Shown here in pieces: positions 41,836-50,812 of a stretch of 64,000 nt of DNA. The DNA is from Amycolatopsis sp. FDAARGOS 1241 (GTDB lineage: Bacteria > Actinomycetota > Actinomycetes > Mycobacteriales > Pseudonocardiaceae). Both the position numbers and the translations under genes were made by a program. The notes under the pieces are model-generated. The model saw only the letters and a program-made list of their open reading frames with translations. It was not told where the DNA came from and made no database searches. The DNA lies in NCBI RefSeq assembly GCF_016889705.1, contig NZ_CP069526.1, forward strand, positions 9,452,001 through 9,516,000, written 5' to 3'. Positions within the stretch are counted from its first letter, which is position 1; each line of letters starts with the position of its first letter.

Positions 41836-43101
41836 GTGCGCGTACTGGTAATCGGGTCCGGCGCCCGGGAGCATGCACTCGTCCTCGCGGTGTCCGGCGA
41901 TCCCGCCGTCACCGCGCTCGCCTGCGCCCCCGGCAACGCCGGGACGGCCGCGGTCGCCGAGCAGCTGGGCGTCGAATCGGCTGATCCCGACGCGGTGGCC
42001 GCGCTGGCGCGGGAGTGGAAGGCCGACCTCGTGGTGGTCGGCCCCGAGGTCCCGCTGGTGGCGGGCGTCGCCGACGCCGTGCGCAAGTCGGGCATCGCGT
42101 GCTTCGGCCCCTCGGCCGCCGCCGCGCGGATCGAGGGTTCGAAGGCGTTCGCCAAGGACGTGATGGCGGCCGCGAACGTCCCCACCGCACGCAGTGAAGT
42201 GGTGGACACGCCCGCGCGCCTCGACGCCGCGCTCCAGCGCTTCGGACCCACGTGGGTCGTGAAGGACGACGGCCTCGCCGCCGGCAAGGGCGTGGTGGTG
42301 ACGCAGGACGTCGAGGTCGCGCGCAAGCACGCGCTGATGCTCCTCGACGGCGGTCACCCCGTGCTCCTGGAGTCCTTTTTGGATGGACCAGAGGCGTCGC
42401 TGTTCTGCTTCGTCGACGGCCGCACGGTCGTCCCGTTGCTGCCCGCGCAGGACTTCAAGCGCGTCGGCAACGACGACACGGGCCCGAACACCGGCGGCAT
42501 GGGCGCGTACGCCCCGCTGCCGTGGGCGCCGGAGAACTTCGTGGACGACGTCGTCGCCCGGGTCGTGCAGCCGGTCGTCGACGAGCTCGACGCGCGCGGC
42601 GCCACCTTCTCCGGCCTGCTCTACGCGGGTCTCGCGCTGACGTCCGAGGGCCCGCAGGTCATCGAGTTCAACTGCCGCTTCGGTGACCCGGAAACCCAGG
42701 TCGTGCTGGCGTTGCTGCGCACTCCGCTCGCCGGCCTGCTGCACGCGACGGCCACCGGCAAGCTCGCCGAGCAGCCGCCGCTCGAGTGGTCGGGCGGCGC
42801 CGCGGTGACGGTCGTGATCGCGGCCGACGGCTACCCCGGCAAACCGCGCACCGGCGACGTCATCACCGGTGGTGAGCTCGAAGGCGTGCTGCACGCGGGC
42901 ACGCGGCGGCGCGAAGACGGCGCCGTGGTGTCGGCGGGCGGGCGCGTGCTGTCCGTGGTCGGCGCAGGCAAGTCGCTCAAGTCGGCGCGCAAGCACGCGT
43001 ACGAAACGGTGGAACGCGTGCACCTCGCGGGCTCGCACCACCGCACGGACATCGCGCTCAAGGCCGCCAACGGTGAGATCACCGCGCCGGTGAACGCCTG
43101 A
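41836..43101 (+). CDS. purD: Phosphoribosylamine-glycine ligase
   Basis: A 421-residue ATP-grasp enzyme of purine synthesis that makes glycinamide ribonucleotide. [14 protein letters not shown] opens the N-domain, [16 protein letters not shown] is the ATP-grasp P-loop, [25 protein letters not shown] is the purD signature near residue 220, and [15 protein letters not shown] supplies the metal ligands. The GTG at 41836 fits both the family start and the leaderless promoter. All motifs are intact. Confidence 0.96.
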   Translation: MRVLVIGSGAREHALVLAVSGDPAVTALACAPGNAGTAAVAEQLGVESADPDAVAALAREWKADLVVVGPEVPLVAGVADAVRKSGIACFGPSAAAARIEGSKAFAKDVMAAANVPTARSEVVDTPARLDAALQRFGPTWVVKDDGLAAGKGVVVTQDVEVARKHALMLLDGGHPVLLESFLDGPEASLFCFVDGRTVVPLLPAQDFKRVGNDDTGPNTGGMGAYAPLPWAPENFVDDVVARVVQPVVDELDARGATFSGLLYAGLALTSEGPQVIEFNCRFGDPETQVVLALLRTPLAGLLHATATGKLAEQPPLEWSGGAAVTVVIAADGYPGKPRTGDVITGGELEGVLHAGTRRREDGAVVSAGGRVLSVVGAGKSLKSARKHAYETVERVHLAGSHHRTDIALKAANGEITAPVNA

Positions 43102-43185
43102 GTTCGCACCTCCTGATCGCCCGGCGGTTGGTAGCCTCGTAGCGGGGCCGAACGGTCACTGTCCGTATCAACCGAGGGGGAGCGC

Positions 43186-43575
43186 ATGCCGGGGAGCACT
43201 CCGCTGTCCGACCTGGCGTCGTCGGTGCCGTCCGCGCCCGGCGTCGCGGACCTGATCGTGGCGCCGGAGAAGGTGCTCGACGTGGCGCGGGTCGTCGAAG
43301 AGCAGGCCGACGCGCTGGAGGACAAGCTGCTCACACGGCTCGGCGAGCTGCGCATCGACACCCCGTCGGCCGACACGGTGAGCGTGAACTCGGTGGCGGC
43401 GTGGAACATGATCGTCGCGGAGGGCGAGGGCTCGTATGCCGGTGAGGCGCGTGCGTACGTCGCCAACCTGCGCCGGCTCGTCGCCCAGCTGCGCGACGCC
43501 GCTCAGAAGTACCACGTGAACGACCAGGAGCAGGCGGCGGCGTTCGGGGATCGCGGTGCGCACGGCACCCACTAG
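43186..43575 (+). CDS. Type VII secretion PE/WXG-like small protein
   Basis: A 129-residue helical protein. Two long helices are predicted: VLDVARVVEEQADALEDKLL and GSYAGEARAYVANLRRLVAQLRDAAQKYHVN, separated by NSVAAWNMIVAEGEG, where a bend like the PE/WXG hairpin would be. It is the first gene of a type VII locus with EspG and PPE-like proteins, so it is likely a secreted partner. It overlaps the DUF3558 gene by 20 bp. There is no exact WxG or YxxxD/E tail. Confidence 0.65.
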   Translation: MPGSTPLSDLASSVPSAPGVADLIVAPEKVLDVARVVEEQADALEDKLLTRLGELRIDTPSADTVSVNSVAAWNMIVAEGEGSYAGEARAYVANLRRLVAQLRDAAQKYHVNDQEQAAAFGDRGAHGTH

Positions 43576-44155
43576 CGCGCTGGTCGCGGTGCTCGCGCTC
43601 GGGGTGGCCGGGTGCTCGTCCGGCGACCCCGGTACGGCGTACCCCGTCGAGACGGCCGTCAGCTCGGCGTCGCAGGCTGCGAAGGCTTCGCAGCTGCCGC
43701 CGCGGCCCGCCGACCTGTCGCTCACCGGCGTCGACCCGTGCGAGCTGCTCGGCCAAGCGCAGCTCGACGCGCTGCAGGTGAACTCCGTGCCGCGCAAGGT
43801 CGCCGACCCGCAGGACGGGCCGACGTGCGTGTTTGACGCGGACAAGACCGAGCCGTTCCACGCCTACCACCTGCGCACGGTGAACGCCGACCTGCAGGAG
43901 TGGCTCACCGGCGCGCGGCGGAAGAACAGCATGACCACGGCGCCGTTCGCCGTCGAGGGCTATCCGGCGCTCACGAATTACCGCGCGGCGGGCACCCCCT
44001 CGGATTGCGAGGTGCTCGTCGGCGTCGCGAAGGGACAGACGCTGGCCGCGCAAGCGTTTGCGGTCACGCAGGGCGCGGACAGCCGGCAGCAGCTGTGCGA
44101 TCTGGCCGGCCGCACGGCCGACCTGGCCGTGCAGTACCTGAAAACACGGAGCTAG
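43556..44155 (+). CDS. DUF3558 lipoprotein
   Basis: A 199-residue lipoprotein. The signal ALVAVLALGVAGCSSGDPG contains the lipobox. The mature domain has the DUF3558 signature: LTGVDPCELLGQAQLDAL near residue 55, GPTCVFDADK near 90 and QQLCDLAGRTADLAV near 180, whose cysteines likely pair outside the membrane. DUF3558 genes are common beside type VII (ESX) genes in Pseudonocardiaceae. It starts at GTG 43556 inside the preceding gene, indicating coupled expression. Confidence 0.8.
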   Translation: MRTAPTSALVAVLALGVAGCSSGDPGTAYPVETAVSSASQAAKASQLPPRPADLSLTGVDPCELLGQAQLDALQVNSVPRKVADPQDGPTCVFDADKTEPFHAYHLRTVNADLQEWLTGARRKNSMTTAPFAVEGYPALTNYRAAGTPSDCEVLVGVAKGQTLAAQAFAVTQGADSRQQLCDLAGRTADLAVQYLKTRS

Positions 44156-44163
44156 GAGGGCGC

Positions 44164-45723
44164 GTGGAGATCTCCGACCTCGCGGGCAGGATCCGCGACC
44201 ACCGCTTCGACGGCTGGACCGACACCGCCATCGCCGACGAGATCCGGAAGTTCGACGACGGCGACGGCATCGGCAGCATCGGCACGGCCGTCGACGCGCT
44301 CAAGGCCGTCGCGACCGCGCTCGCCGAGACCGACCAGACGCTGCGGACGCAGCTGACCAAGCTCGGCGTCGAATGGCAGAGCCAGGCCGGTGGCGCGGCC
44401 GGGCAGGTCTTCACCGAGCAGGCCGGCTTCTCGCAGGACGCCACGCGGAAGGTCGCGCACGCGGCGGAACTGTTGTTCACCCAAGGCGAAGCCTTCAACC
44501 GCACCAAGTTCAAGCTGCCCGATCCCGACACGCTCCTGAAGGGCGCGGGCGGCTACACGCTCGGCGACAACCTGCTCAGCCTGATCGGCTTCGAGACCGA
44601 CCACGCCGAGGCCGTCGACGCGGCGCAGAACTCGCGCAGCCAGGCGCTCGAGGCGCTGAACGCGTACGCGCAGCAAAGCGGGGAAAACCTGCTGCAGTCC
44701 GAGCCGCTGAACCAGCCGCAGTCGCTGTCGATGACACAGCCGGACGACCGGCAGAGCGCGCTGGGCCTGGCTGGGTCGGCGGTGGACTTGACGCCGGACG
44801 GCCGCGTGCGCCCGGCCTCGGCGTCGGTGCGGTCGCGCCACGTGGAACCGCCGGTGGTGCAGCCGGTGGCGCAGCACGTCGATCCGCCGACGCCCGCGTA
44901 CGGCATTCAAGCACCGGCGCGGCCGGGCGGGTCCGCCGGTCCGGGTGGGTACACGGCGCCGGCCGCGGCTGGGCGGCCCGCGGTTGCGCCGCCTCCGCCG
45001 GTGCCGGGGCGGCCACCGATGGCGCCGGGGACACCGATGCCGCCGGCCGGGTGGGAGCTGTCGCCCGGGCGGGGTGGTCAGGCGCCGCAGCCCGGATTCG
45101 GTTCGCCGGGTGTGCCCGGTGGCCCGACGTGGGGTGGCTCGGGCGGCGGGCCCGGTGGTTCCGGTGCTTCCGGTCGTGGGTTCGTGCCCGGTGCTCCTGG
45201 TGGCGCAGCTCCGGGAGGTTCGTCGACAGGCATCGACGGGGTCCTCGGCCGCGCACCGGCCGGGGGGACCGGTGGTGGCGACCCGGCGCTGGGCCGCGGC
45301 CGGCTGGTCGGCAGCGGGCCGGCCTCGCCCGCCGTGCCCGAGGGCAGCCCAGGTTCGCCTGCCGCGCCGAAGCCGGGAGTGTCACCGGGTGAGCTCGGCG
45401 CGGGAGCCGCGGCGCTGGGCGCGGGGGCCGGCGCCAGCGCGCTGGCCGGCGACCGCGAACGGCAGGGCCGCGGATTCGGCGGCCCCGCGAAGGGACCGGT
45501 GAGCCCGCTGCCGGTGGAGCTGCCCGAAGAAGAGGCGACCGCGCTGCGCAAGGCCGAGCAGATCACGCCGAAGCAGCCTTCGGGCGATCCGAAGTTCCTG
45601 GGCCCCGCGGCGACGCAGAGCGAAGACGACGGCGAGCGCGTCCGCCGCTTCGGCGTCGACGACAAGGACCTGTTCACCGACCGCCGCCTGGTCTCCGACG
45701 ACGTGATCGGCGACGACGCGTGA
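44164..45723 (+). CDS. PPE-like proline/glycine-rich type VII protein
   Basis: A 519-residue protein. The N-terminal 190 residues are helical (MEISDLAGRIRDHRFDGWTD; LAETDQTLRTQLTKLGVEWQSQAG with a WQS bend like WxG). The middle, about residues 225-420, is low-complexity Pro/Gly-rich (PPPPVPGRPPMAPG and similar). A charged C-terminus follows, ending RRFGVDDKDLFTDRRLVSDD. This layout matches the PPE-type substrates that pair with EspG, whose gene follows with a 4-bp overlap. The GTG at 44164 is chosen. The GC-rich repeats make its length prone to change between strains. Confidence 0.75.
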   Translation: MEISDLAGRIRDHRFDGWTDTAIADEIRKFDDGDGIGSIGTAVDALKAVATALAETDQTLRTQLTKLGVEWQSQAGGAAGQVFTEQAGFSQDATRKVAHAAELLFTQGEAFNRTKFKLPDPDTLLKGAGGYTLGDNLLSLIGFETDHAEAVDAAQNSRSQALEALNAYAQQSGENLLQSEPLNQPQSLSMTQPDDRQSALGLAGSAVDLTPDGRVRPASASVRSRHVEPPVVQPVAQHVDPPTPAYGIQAPARPGGSAGPGGYTAPAAAGRPAVAPPPPVPGRPPMAPGTPMPPAGWELSPGRGGQAPQPGFGSPGVPGGPTWGGSGGGPGGSGASGRGFVPGAPGGAAPGGSSTGIDGVLGRAPAGGTGGGDPALGRGRLVGSGPASPAVPEGSPGSPAAPKPGVSPGELGAGAAALGAGAGASALAGDRERQGRGFGGPAKGPVSPLPVELPEEEATALRKAEQITPKQPSGDPKFLGPAATQSEDDGERVRRFGVDDKDLFTDRRLVSDDVIGDDA

Positions 45724-46478
45724 ACCTGGTGCTCTCGACGCTCGAGTTCGACGTGCTGTGGGAGTCGCTCGAGCTGGGCCGTCGCCCGCCCGCGCTCGGT
45801 GTGCCGTCGCCCGGCACCACCCACTCCGCCCGGGCCGCACTGGTCGACGAGGCGTGGGAGGCACTCGGCCGCCGTCGCCTCGCGCGCGGGCGCCGTCCGT
45901 CGGGCGAGCTGTTCGACCGGCTGCACCTGCTGGCGAGCCCGCAGCTGGCCGTCGACGTGTGGGTGTGGGCCGACCGCGAGATCCACGGCCGCGCCGTGAG
46001 CCGCGGCAGCCAGGCCGTGCTGGGCGTCGTCGACCGCGACGAGGTCTGGCTCATCCCCGCCGACGAAGGTTCCCTGGCCGAAGCCGCCGTCCCCGTCGCC
46101 GGTGACCTCGCCTCTGGCGTCGGCCAGAGCGTCTCGGTGCCCCACACCGCACTCGTCGCCGCCGACACCGAAGCCGGCGGCGACGCGAAAGCACTGGTCA
46201 CCGCGTTGGAAGACCGCGGTCTGGCGTTGTGGGAAGCGCAGGAGCTCGCGGGCATGCTGCTCGGCCAGGAAGCTCGTGGCCAGTTCACCGCCGAGCGCAC
46301 CCTCCGCGACGGCACGATCCGCCGCTCGCCCCACCCCACTGCCTTCTTCGACACCGACGCCGGCCGCTACCTCTTCCACCTCACCCCGGACTCCGACGGA
46401 GCCATCTGGGCCACGATCACCCCGGCCGACAACGCGGTGCTGATCGAGCGGGTACGCGAATTGCAAGCCGCTTTGTGA
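45720..46478 (+). CDS. espG: EspG-family type VII secretion chaperone
   Basis: A 252-residue cytosolic protein of the EspG family, which binds PE-PPE substrates and delivers them to the ESX membrane complex. It shows the family's N-terminal LSTLEFDVLWESLELGRRP, mid-protein LASPQLAVDVWVWAD, and RGSQAVLGVVDRDEVWLIPADEGSLAEAAV. The C-terminal ITPADNAVLIERVRELQ closes the fold. The GTG overlaps the PPE-like stop (GTGA). The symbol is by family; the ESX type cannot be told. Confidence 0.85.
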   Translation: MNLVLSTLEFDVLWESLELGRRPPALGVPSPGTTHSARAALVDEAWEALGRRRLARGRRPSGELFDRLHLLASPQLAVDVWVWADREIHGRAVSRGSQAVLGVVDRDEVWLIPADEGSLAEAAVPVAGDLASGVGQSVSVPHTALVAADTEAGGDAKALVTALEDRGLALWEAQELAGMLLGQEARGQFTAERTLRDGTIRRSPHPTAFFDTDAGRYLFHLTPDSDGAIWATITPADNAVLIERVRELQAAL

Positions 46479-46623
46479 ACCCTTTCCGGCACGCCGGGGT
46501 GGATTCCGCGAAGATCCGTACCGGCGGTGCGCGGGAGGTCTTAAAGTGGGCCGGGAACCGACCTGGTCACCGTCACGTCTGATCGGGCGGACACCAGTTT
46601 TTTCGCGAAGGGGGAGCCGGACC

Positions 46624-46935
46624 GTGCCTGTCTACGACGTCGACTCGATGGCGATCGCGGCGCGTCAGGTGGAGAAGCTGAAGGACGAGTACCAGAAGTC
46701 CAAGGCGAAACTCACCGGGATGGACCACGAGAAGGAAAGCCCGTTCGGCGGGATGCCCGGGTCCGCCGACGCGCACAGCGCGGTCGGCGAGTTCAAGAAC
46801 GGTGTGCACAGCCAGTTCGACGCCGCCGGGGAACACATGGACGCGCTCTCGGCCGCCATGCGCAAGGCCGCCGGCCTCATGGCCGAAATGGACGAGGTCG
46901 CGAAGAGCGACATCACCGTCCACCGGGACGAATAA
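46624..46935 (+). CDS. EspC/WXG-like small secretion substrate
   Basis: A 103-residue helical-hairpin protein: VDSMAIAARQVEKLKDEYQKSK, a glycine-rich bend with SPFGGMPGSADAHSAVGEF, then FDAAGEHMDALSAAMRKAAGLMAEMDEVAK. The layout matches the T7SS EspC family (PF10824-like) of small substrates. It starts at GTG 46624. It sits upstream of the intein-bearing transglycosylase with which it may be co-secreted. Confidence 0.7.
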   Translation: MPVYDVDSMAIAARQVEKLKDEYQKSKAKLTGMDHEKESPFGGMPGSADAHSAVGEFKNGVHSQFDAAGEHMDALSAAMRKAAGLMAEMDEVAKSDITVHRDE

Positions 46936-46985
46936 GACACAACGGCACCATTCGCGGGCCGAGGGAAAACAGGGGGAGTTACGCA

Positions 46986-49196
46986 GTGGCTTTGGATGCG
47001 ACCGGTGCCGGGACCCCGGACAACTGGAAGGCGTTCACCGACAAGGTCGACCAGGTCGCCAAGCTGAACGTCGAAGCGATCAACAAGGCCGCCGACCAGT
47101 TCCGCGGCGCCGCCACCGACGCGGGTGACCACTCGCAGGCGCTGGACAACACGACGAAGGCGCTCGACAGCAGCGTCTGGTCCGGCCAGGCGGCGGACAA
47201 CTTCTTCGACTACGTGCGTTCGGTCCGCACCGCGGGCGCCAAGGTCGAAGCGCACCTCACCGATGTCGCGAACGACTTGTCGACGCTGGCGAAGAACCTC
47301 GGGGACATCAAGTCCAAGGTCACCAACGACAAGCTCAAGGGCGCCGAAGACGCGGTCAACAAGCGCAACCAGCAGGCGCAGAAGGACATGGACGCCGCCA
47401 CGGCCGCGGCCAAGACTGCCGCGGATCAGAAGAAGCCCGCTCCCAGCCCCAGCGCCGATCAGATCAAGGCCACGGCGAAGCAGGACATCAACAACCTGAC
47501 CACGCAGTACGACGGCGAGGTCCAGGCCCTGCTGACCCAGGCCAACGGCATGATCTCCCAGTCGCAGACCCTCATGAAGACCCAGATCGAGGGGGGCTAC
47601 GACAAGGTCCCGCTCCCGGGCAAGGGCGGCACCCACCCCCAGAGCAGCGGCGGCATCCACACCCACGGCGGCGGTGGCGGTGGCGGCGCCGGAGGTGGCG
47701 GCGGCCTCGGCCCCAGCGGCGGCCCGCCCTCGTCACCCCCGCCGGGGAACGTGCAGCAGTGGATCGAAGAGGCCATCAAGATCCTGCAGGCCAACGGCGT
47801 CAACGTCACCGACGCCGACATCAAGAACATCTGGGCGATCATCCAGCACGAATCGGGCGGCAATCCCAACGCGATCAACAACTGGGATTGCGTGCCGCTC
47901 GACACGGCGATCCTCACGAAGCGCGGCTTGCTCAAGCACCGCGATGTCGAGGTCGGTGACGAGACCATCGGCTACAACCCGCAGACGGGGCGCAGTGAGT
48001 GGACCCGGGTGACACGCGTGGTGCACCACGAAAACGCGCCTTTGGTGACGCTCGCCAACTCGCGGTGGCAGGCGACCACCACACCGAACCACCGCTGGCT
48101 GAACTTCCCTCGGATCCCGGTCGCCCAAGGCGGTCCGGTGACCTGCCCCGAGTGTGGTTACGAGCCGCGGACGACGGCTGCTCCGGCGAACGGCGTGGCC
48201 GTCCACCGGACCAAGGTGCACGGTGTCCGCGCGCAGGCGCAGCAGAACACGTACGCCACCGAGGCGACGTTCATGACGAGCGACGAGGTGGGCAGCCGCG
48301 ACCGGATCCTGCTGGCCGCGCCGGCCGACACCGAATCGACGCTCGACGTGACCGTGCGCGAAGCGGGGATCCTCGGCTGGATCGCCGGCGACGGCCACGT
48401 CGAGCACCGACGGCACCGGCCGACGGTCTCGATCGCCCAGTCGGAGCCGGCCATGGTGGCGAAGCTGCGGGCGCTGCTCGACGGCGTGCCGCACGCGGTG
48501 TACGTCGACGACCGCGGCGGCTGCGGTCCCCGGCACCAGTTCCGTCTCGGCCCCGACTACGCGCAGGACCTCTTGCGGCGCGCGGGCCACCCGAAGTCCG
48601 AAGCGGTGCACCAGGTTCTCGCCATGTCGACCGAGCAGCGCGAAGCCTGGCTCGAAGCGGTGACCGACGCCGAAGGCACGCGGCACCTCCGGTCCGGCTA
48701 CACCAAACCGAAGGTCACGATCTACCAGGCGCCGGGTGAGGTGCTCGAGGCAATCACGCTGGCCGTGTACCTCTCCGGTGCGCGCCCCCGCGTTTCCGTG
48801 GTCGACCGGACCGGTGAGCACGAGTCGTGGCGGCAGGAGGCGGCCGTCCGGGCGAACAACCCCGTCATCACCGGAGCGTTCCTGCATCGCGAACACGCGG
48901 GCCGCGGTGACGTCTGGTGCGTGACGACGGAGCTCGGCACCTGGACCGCCCGCGAGGGCGACCACGTGTTCCTCACGGGCAACTCGAACGCGGCCGCCGG
49001 GCACCCGTCCAAGGGCCTCATGCAGTGCATCGACTCCACGTTCCAGGCGCACAAGCTCCCCGGCCACGACAACATCTACAACCCGGTCGACAACATCATC
49101 GCCGGGGTGCGGTACTCGATCGACCGGTACGGGTCGATCGGGAACGTGCCGGGCATCCAGGCCATGGCGCACGGCGGGGCGTACCGCGGGTACTGA
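46986..49196 (+). CDS. WXG-domain lytic transglycosylase interrupted by an intein
   Basis: A 736-residue precursor. Residues 1-200 are helical with the WxG bend in SSVWSGQAADNFF (residue ~69), a type VII signal-like region. Gly/Pro-rich residues 215-255 form a linker. The C-terminal domain is a transglycosylase/SLT fold with the catalytic Glu in IIQHESGGNPN (E289) and GHPSKGLMQCIDSTF after the intein. An intein fills residues 302-666 between NWD and SNAAAG, so splicing would leave a 371-residue cell-wall hydrolase. Without splicing the active domain is split. The GTG at 46986 fits. It probably remodels peptidoglycan for secretion. Confidence 0.88.
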   Translation: MALDATGAGTPDNWKAFTDKVDQVAKLNVEAINKAADQFRGAATDAGDHSQALDNTTKALDSSVWSGQAADNFFDYVRSVRTAGAKVEAHLTDVANDLSTLAKNLGDIKSKVTNDKLKGAEDAVNKRNQQAQKDMDAATAAAKTAADQKKPAPSPSADQIKATAKQDINNLTTQYDGEVQALLTQANGMISQSQTLMKTQIEGGYDKVPLPGKGGTHPQSSGGIHTHGGGGGGGAGGGGGLGPSGGPPSSPPPGNVQQWIEEAIKILQANGVNVTDADIKNIWAIIQHESGGNPNAINNWDCVPLDTAILTKRGLLKHRDVEVGDETIGYNPQTGRSEWTRVTRVVHHENAPLVTLANSRWQATTTPNHRWLNFPRIPVAQGGPVTCPECGYEPRTTAAPANGVAVHRTKVHGVRAQAQQNTYATEATFMTSDEVGSRDRILLAAPADTESTLDVTVREAGILGWIAGDGHVEHRRHRPTVSIAQSEPAMVAKLRALLDGVPHAVYVDDRGGCGPRHQFRLGPDYAQDLLRRAGHPKSEAVHQVLAMSTEQREAWLEAVTDAEGTRHLRSGYTKPKVTIYQAPGEVLEAITLAVYLSGARPRVSVVDRTGEHESWRQEAAVRANNPVITGAFLHREHAGRGDVWCVTTELGTWTAREGDHVFLTGNSNAAAGHPSKGLMQCIDSTFQAHKLPGHDNIYNPVDNIIAGVRYSIDRYGSIGNVPGIQAMAHGGAYRGY
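47889..48983 (+). mobile_element. Intein with LAGLIDADG homing endonuclease and a zinc-finger-like insert
   Basis: 365 residues within the transglycosylase frame. The splice N-terminus is Cys (DCVPLDTAILT), block B has TTTPNHRW (TxxH), the C-terminus is HVFLTGN followed by Ser as the +1 residue. The penultimate residue is Gly rather than His. Two LAGLIDADG helices are seen: LGWIAGDGH (463-471) and LEAVTDAEG (556-564). An unusual CPECGYEP...VAVHRTKVHG stretch (Cys387, Cys390, His407, His412) gives a C2H2 zinc-finger-like site before the endonuclease. The insertion sits at a conserved catalytic-domain loop, typical for inteins. Confidence 0.9.
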
Positions 49197-49338
49197 CGGC
49201 GGCGTCCCGGCCGGGCCGGAGCATGACTGAGCCAACGAAAAGCAGGCGGACCCCCGGCACTACGTAACCGTTGCCACGCAAGCCGGACAGCCGTGACTGC
49301 GGTCGGATTGGTCACGAACGGCACAGTAGCCTGGCCGC

Positions 49339-50505
49339 ATGGTCGACATCGGTGCTTTCGGTGGGCCCGCGCTGCGGGCCGGTGTGCCTCCGTTCCACGT
49401 GATGGACGTGCTGTCCGCGGCGGGGGCGCGGCAGCGCAGTCACGGGGACCTCGTGTCGCTGGCGGCGGGGCAGCCGTCCGCGCAGGCGCCGGAGGCCGTG
49501 CGGCGCAAAGCGCAGAAGGCGTTGCACCAGCACACCCTCGGGTACACCGAGCAGCTGGGCATCCCGGAGCTGCGCGAAGCCGTCGCCGGGCACTACCGCA
49601 AGACGTACGACGTGGACGTGACCGCGCAGGACGTCGTGCTGACCACGGGGTCCTCGGGCGGGTTCCTGCTGAGCTTCCTGAGCGCGTTCGATCCCGGCGC
49701 GCGGGTGGCGATGGCGCGGCCCGGCTACCCGGCGTACCGGAACCTGCTCAAGGTGCTCGGCTGCGAGGTCGTCGAATTCGCGACGACCGCCGAGACCAAC
49801 TTCCAGCCGACCGTCGACCTGCTCGACGCCCTCGGGCCGCTCGACGGGCTGATCGTGGCGAGCCCCAGCAATCCCACCGGCACGGTGCTGCCGCCGGGGG
49901 AGCTTGCAGCCATCTCCGGCTGGTGCGCGAGCCACGGGGTGCAGCTGGTCAGCGACGAGATCTACCACGGCATCTCCTACGAAAAGCAGCTCGACTGCGC
50001 CTGGCAGTACGGCCAGGAAGCCCTCGTCCTCGGGTCCTTCTCGAAGTACTTCGCCATGACCGGCTGGCGGCTCGGCTGGATGCTGGTGCCGCAGCGCCTG
50101 CACCGGGCCGTGGACGTGCTCACCGGCAACTTCACGATCTGCCCGCCCGCGCTCGCACAGTACGCGGCTGTCGCGGCGTTCACGCCGGAGTCCTACGCGG
50201 AGGCGGACGCGCACGTCGAGCACTACCGGAAGAACCGCGACCGGCTCTTCGCCGGACTCGAACGGATCGGCCTCGACAAGCTCGCCCCCGCCGAGGGCGC
50301 GTTCTACGCGTACGCCGACGTCTCCGAGTTCACCACCGACAGCCTCAGCTGGTGCCAGCGCCTGCTCGCCGACACCGGCGTCGCGATCGCGCCGGGCGTG
50401 GACTTCGATCCGGTGGACGGCGGGAAGTTCGTTCGGTTCTCGTTCGCGGGCGCCGCCGAGGACATCGACGAAGCCGTTCGCCGCCTGGGGGAATGGCTGC
50501 GGTGA
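49339..50505 (+). CDS. Class I/II pyridoxal-phosphate aminotransferase
   Basis: A 388-residue fold-type I aminotransferase. SLAAGQPS lies near residue 41, GYTEQLGIPELREAVA near 70 (typical substrate-side entry), SPSNPTGT near 172 (PLP-ring Asn), SDEIYHGISY near 210 (PLP Asp and Tyr) and GSFSKYFAMTGWRLGW near 230, with the PLP Lys in SFSK. The C-terminal Arg that binds the substrate carboxylate is in FVRFSFA. Likely substrate: aspartate, or an aromatic or branched amino acid. The ATG at 49339 fits. A perfect hairpin follows. Confidence 0.9.
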   Translation: MVDIGAFGGPALRAGVPPFHVMDVLSAAGARQRSHGDLVSLAAGQPSAQAPEAVRRKAQKALHQHTLGYTEQLGIPELREAVAGHYRKTYDVDVTAQDVVLTTGSSGGFLLSFLSAFDPGARVAMARPGYPAYRNLLKVLGCEVVEFATTAETNFQPTVDLLDALGPLDGLIVASPSNPTGTVLPPGELAAISGWCASHGVQLVSDEIYHGISYEKQLDCAWQYGQEALVLGSFSKYFAMTGWRLGWMLVPQRLHRAVDVLTGNFTICPPALAQYAAVAAFTPESYAEADAHVEHYRKNRDRLFAGLERIGLDKLAPAEGAFYAYADVSEFTTDSLSWCQRLLADTGVAIAPGVDFDPVDGGKFVRFSFAGAAEDIDEAVRRLGEWLR

Positions 50506-50510
50506 ACCGG

Positions 50511-50537
50511 TCAGGGGGAACCCGGAGATCCCCCTGA
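50511..50537 (+). terminator. Hairpin after the aminotransferase
   Basis: TCAGGGGGA and TCCCCCTGA form a perfect 9-bp stem with a 9-base loop, 6 bp after the aminotransferase stop. There is no U-tract. It separates that gene from the small membrane protein at 50627. Confidence 0.7.
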
Positions 50538-50626
50538 ACGTTGGCCTGGACGAGAGAGTTTTCACGCCGCGGGTGACAGGCTTGGGGGACCGGGCCGAGG
50601 TGGTGCGGGAACGTCATGGAGGAACC

Positions 50627-50812
50627 ATGTTCTGGAAGATCGTCGGAGGGCTCATCGTCGCCTGGATCGCGTTCATGGTCCTCGGCGCGGTGATCGGCTT
50701 CGTGTTCAAGGCCGTGCTGTGGATCGCGATCATCGGTGGCGTGGCGTTCCTGGCCACCGCGGGCTACCGGGCGATCAGCGGCAAGAAGGACCCCAGGCGC
50801 ATCAACCGCTAG
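50627..50812 (+). CDS. Small two-helix membrane protein
   Basis: A 61-residue protein. Residues 5-25 (VGGLIVAWIAFMVLGAVIG) and 28-48 (FKAVLWIAIIGGVAFLATA) are transmembrane helices, followed by a basic tail GKKDPRRINR. ATGGAGGAACC gives a good ribosome site, and ATG 50627 starts the hydrophobic protein. It converges with the methyltransferase gene, overlapping by 4 bp. The family is common in Pseudonocardiaceae but unnamed; no function can be given. Confidence 0.7.
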   Translation: MFWKIVGGLIVAWIAFMVLGAVIGFVFKAVLWIAIIGGVAFLATAGYRAISGKKDPRRINR

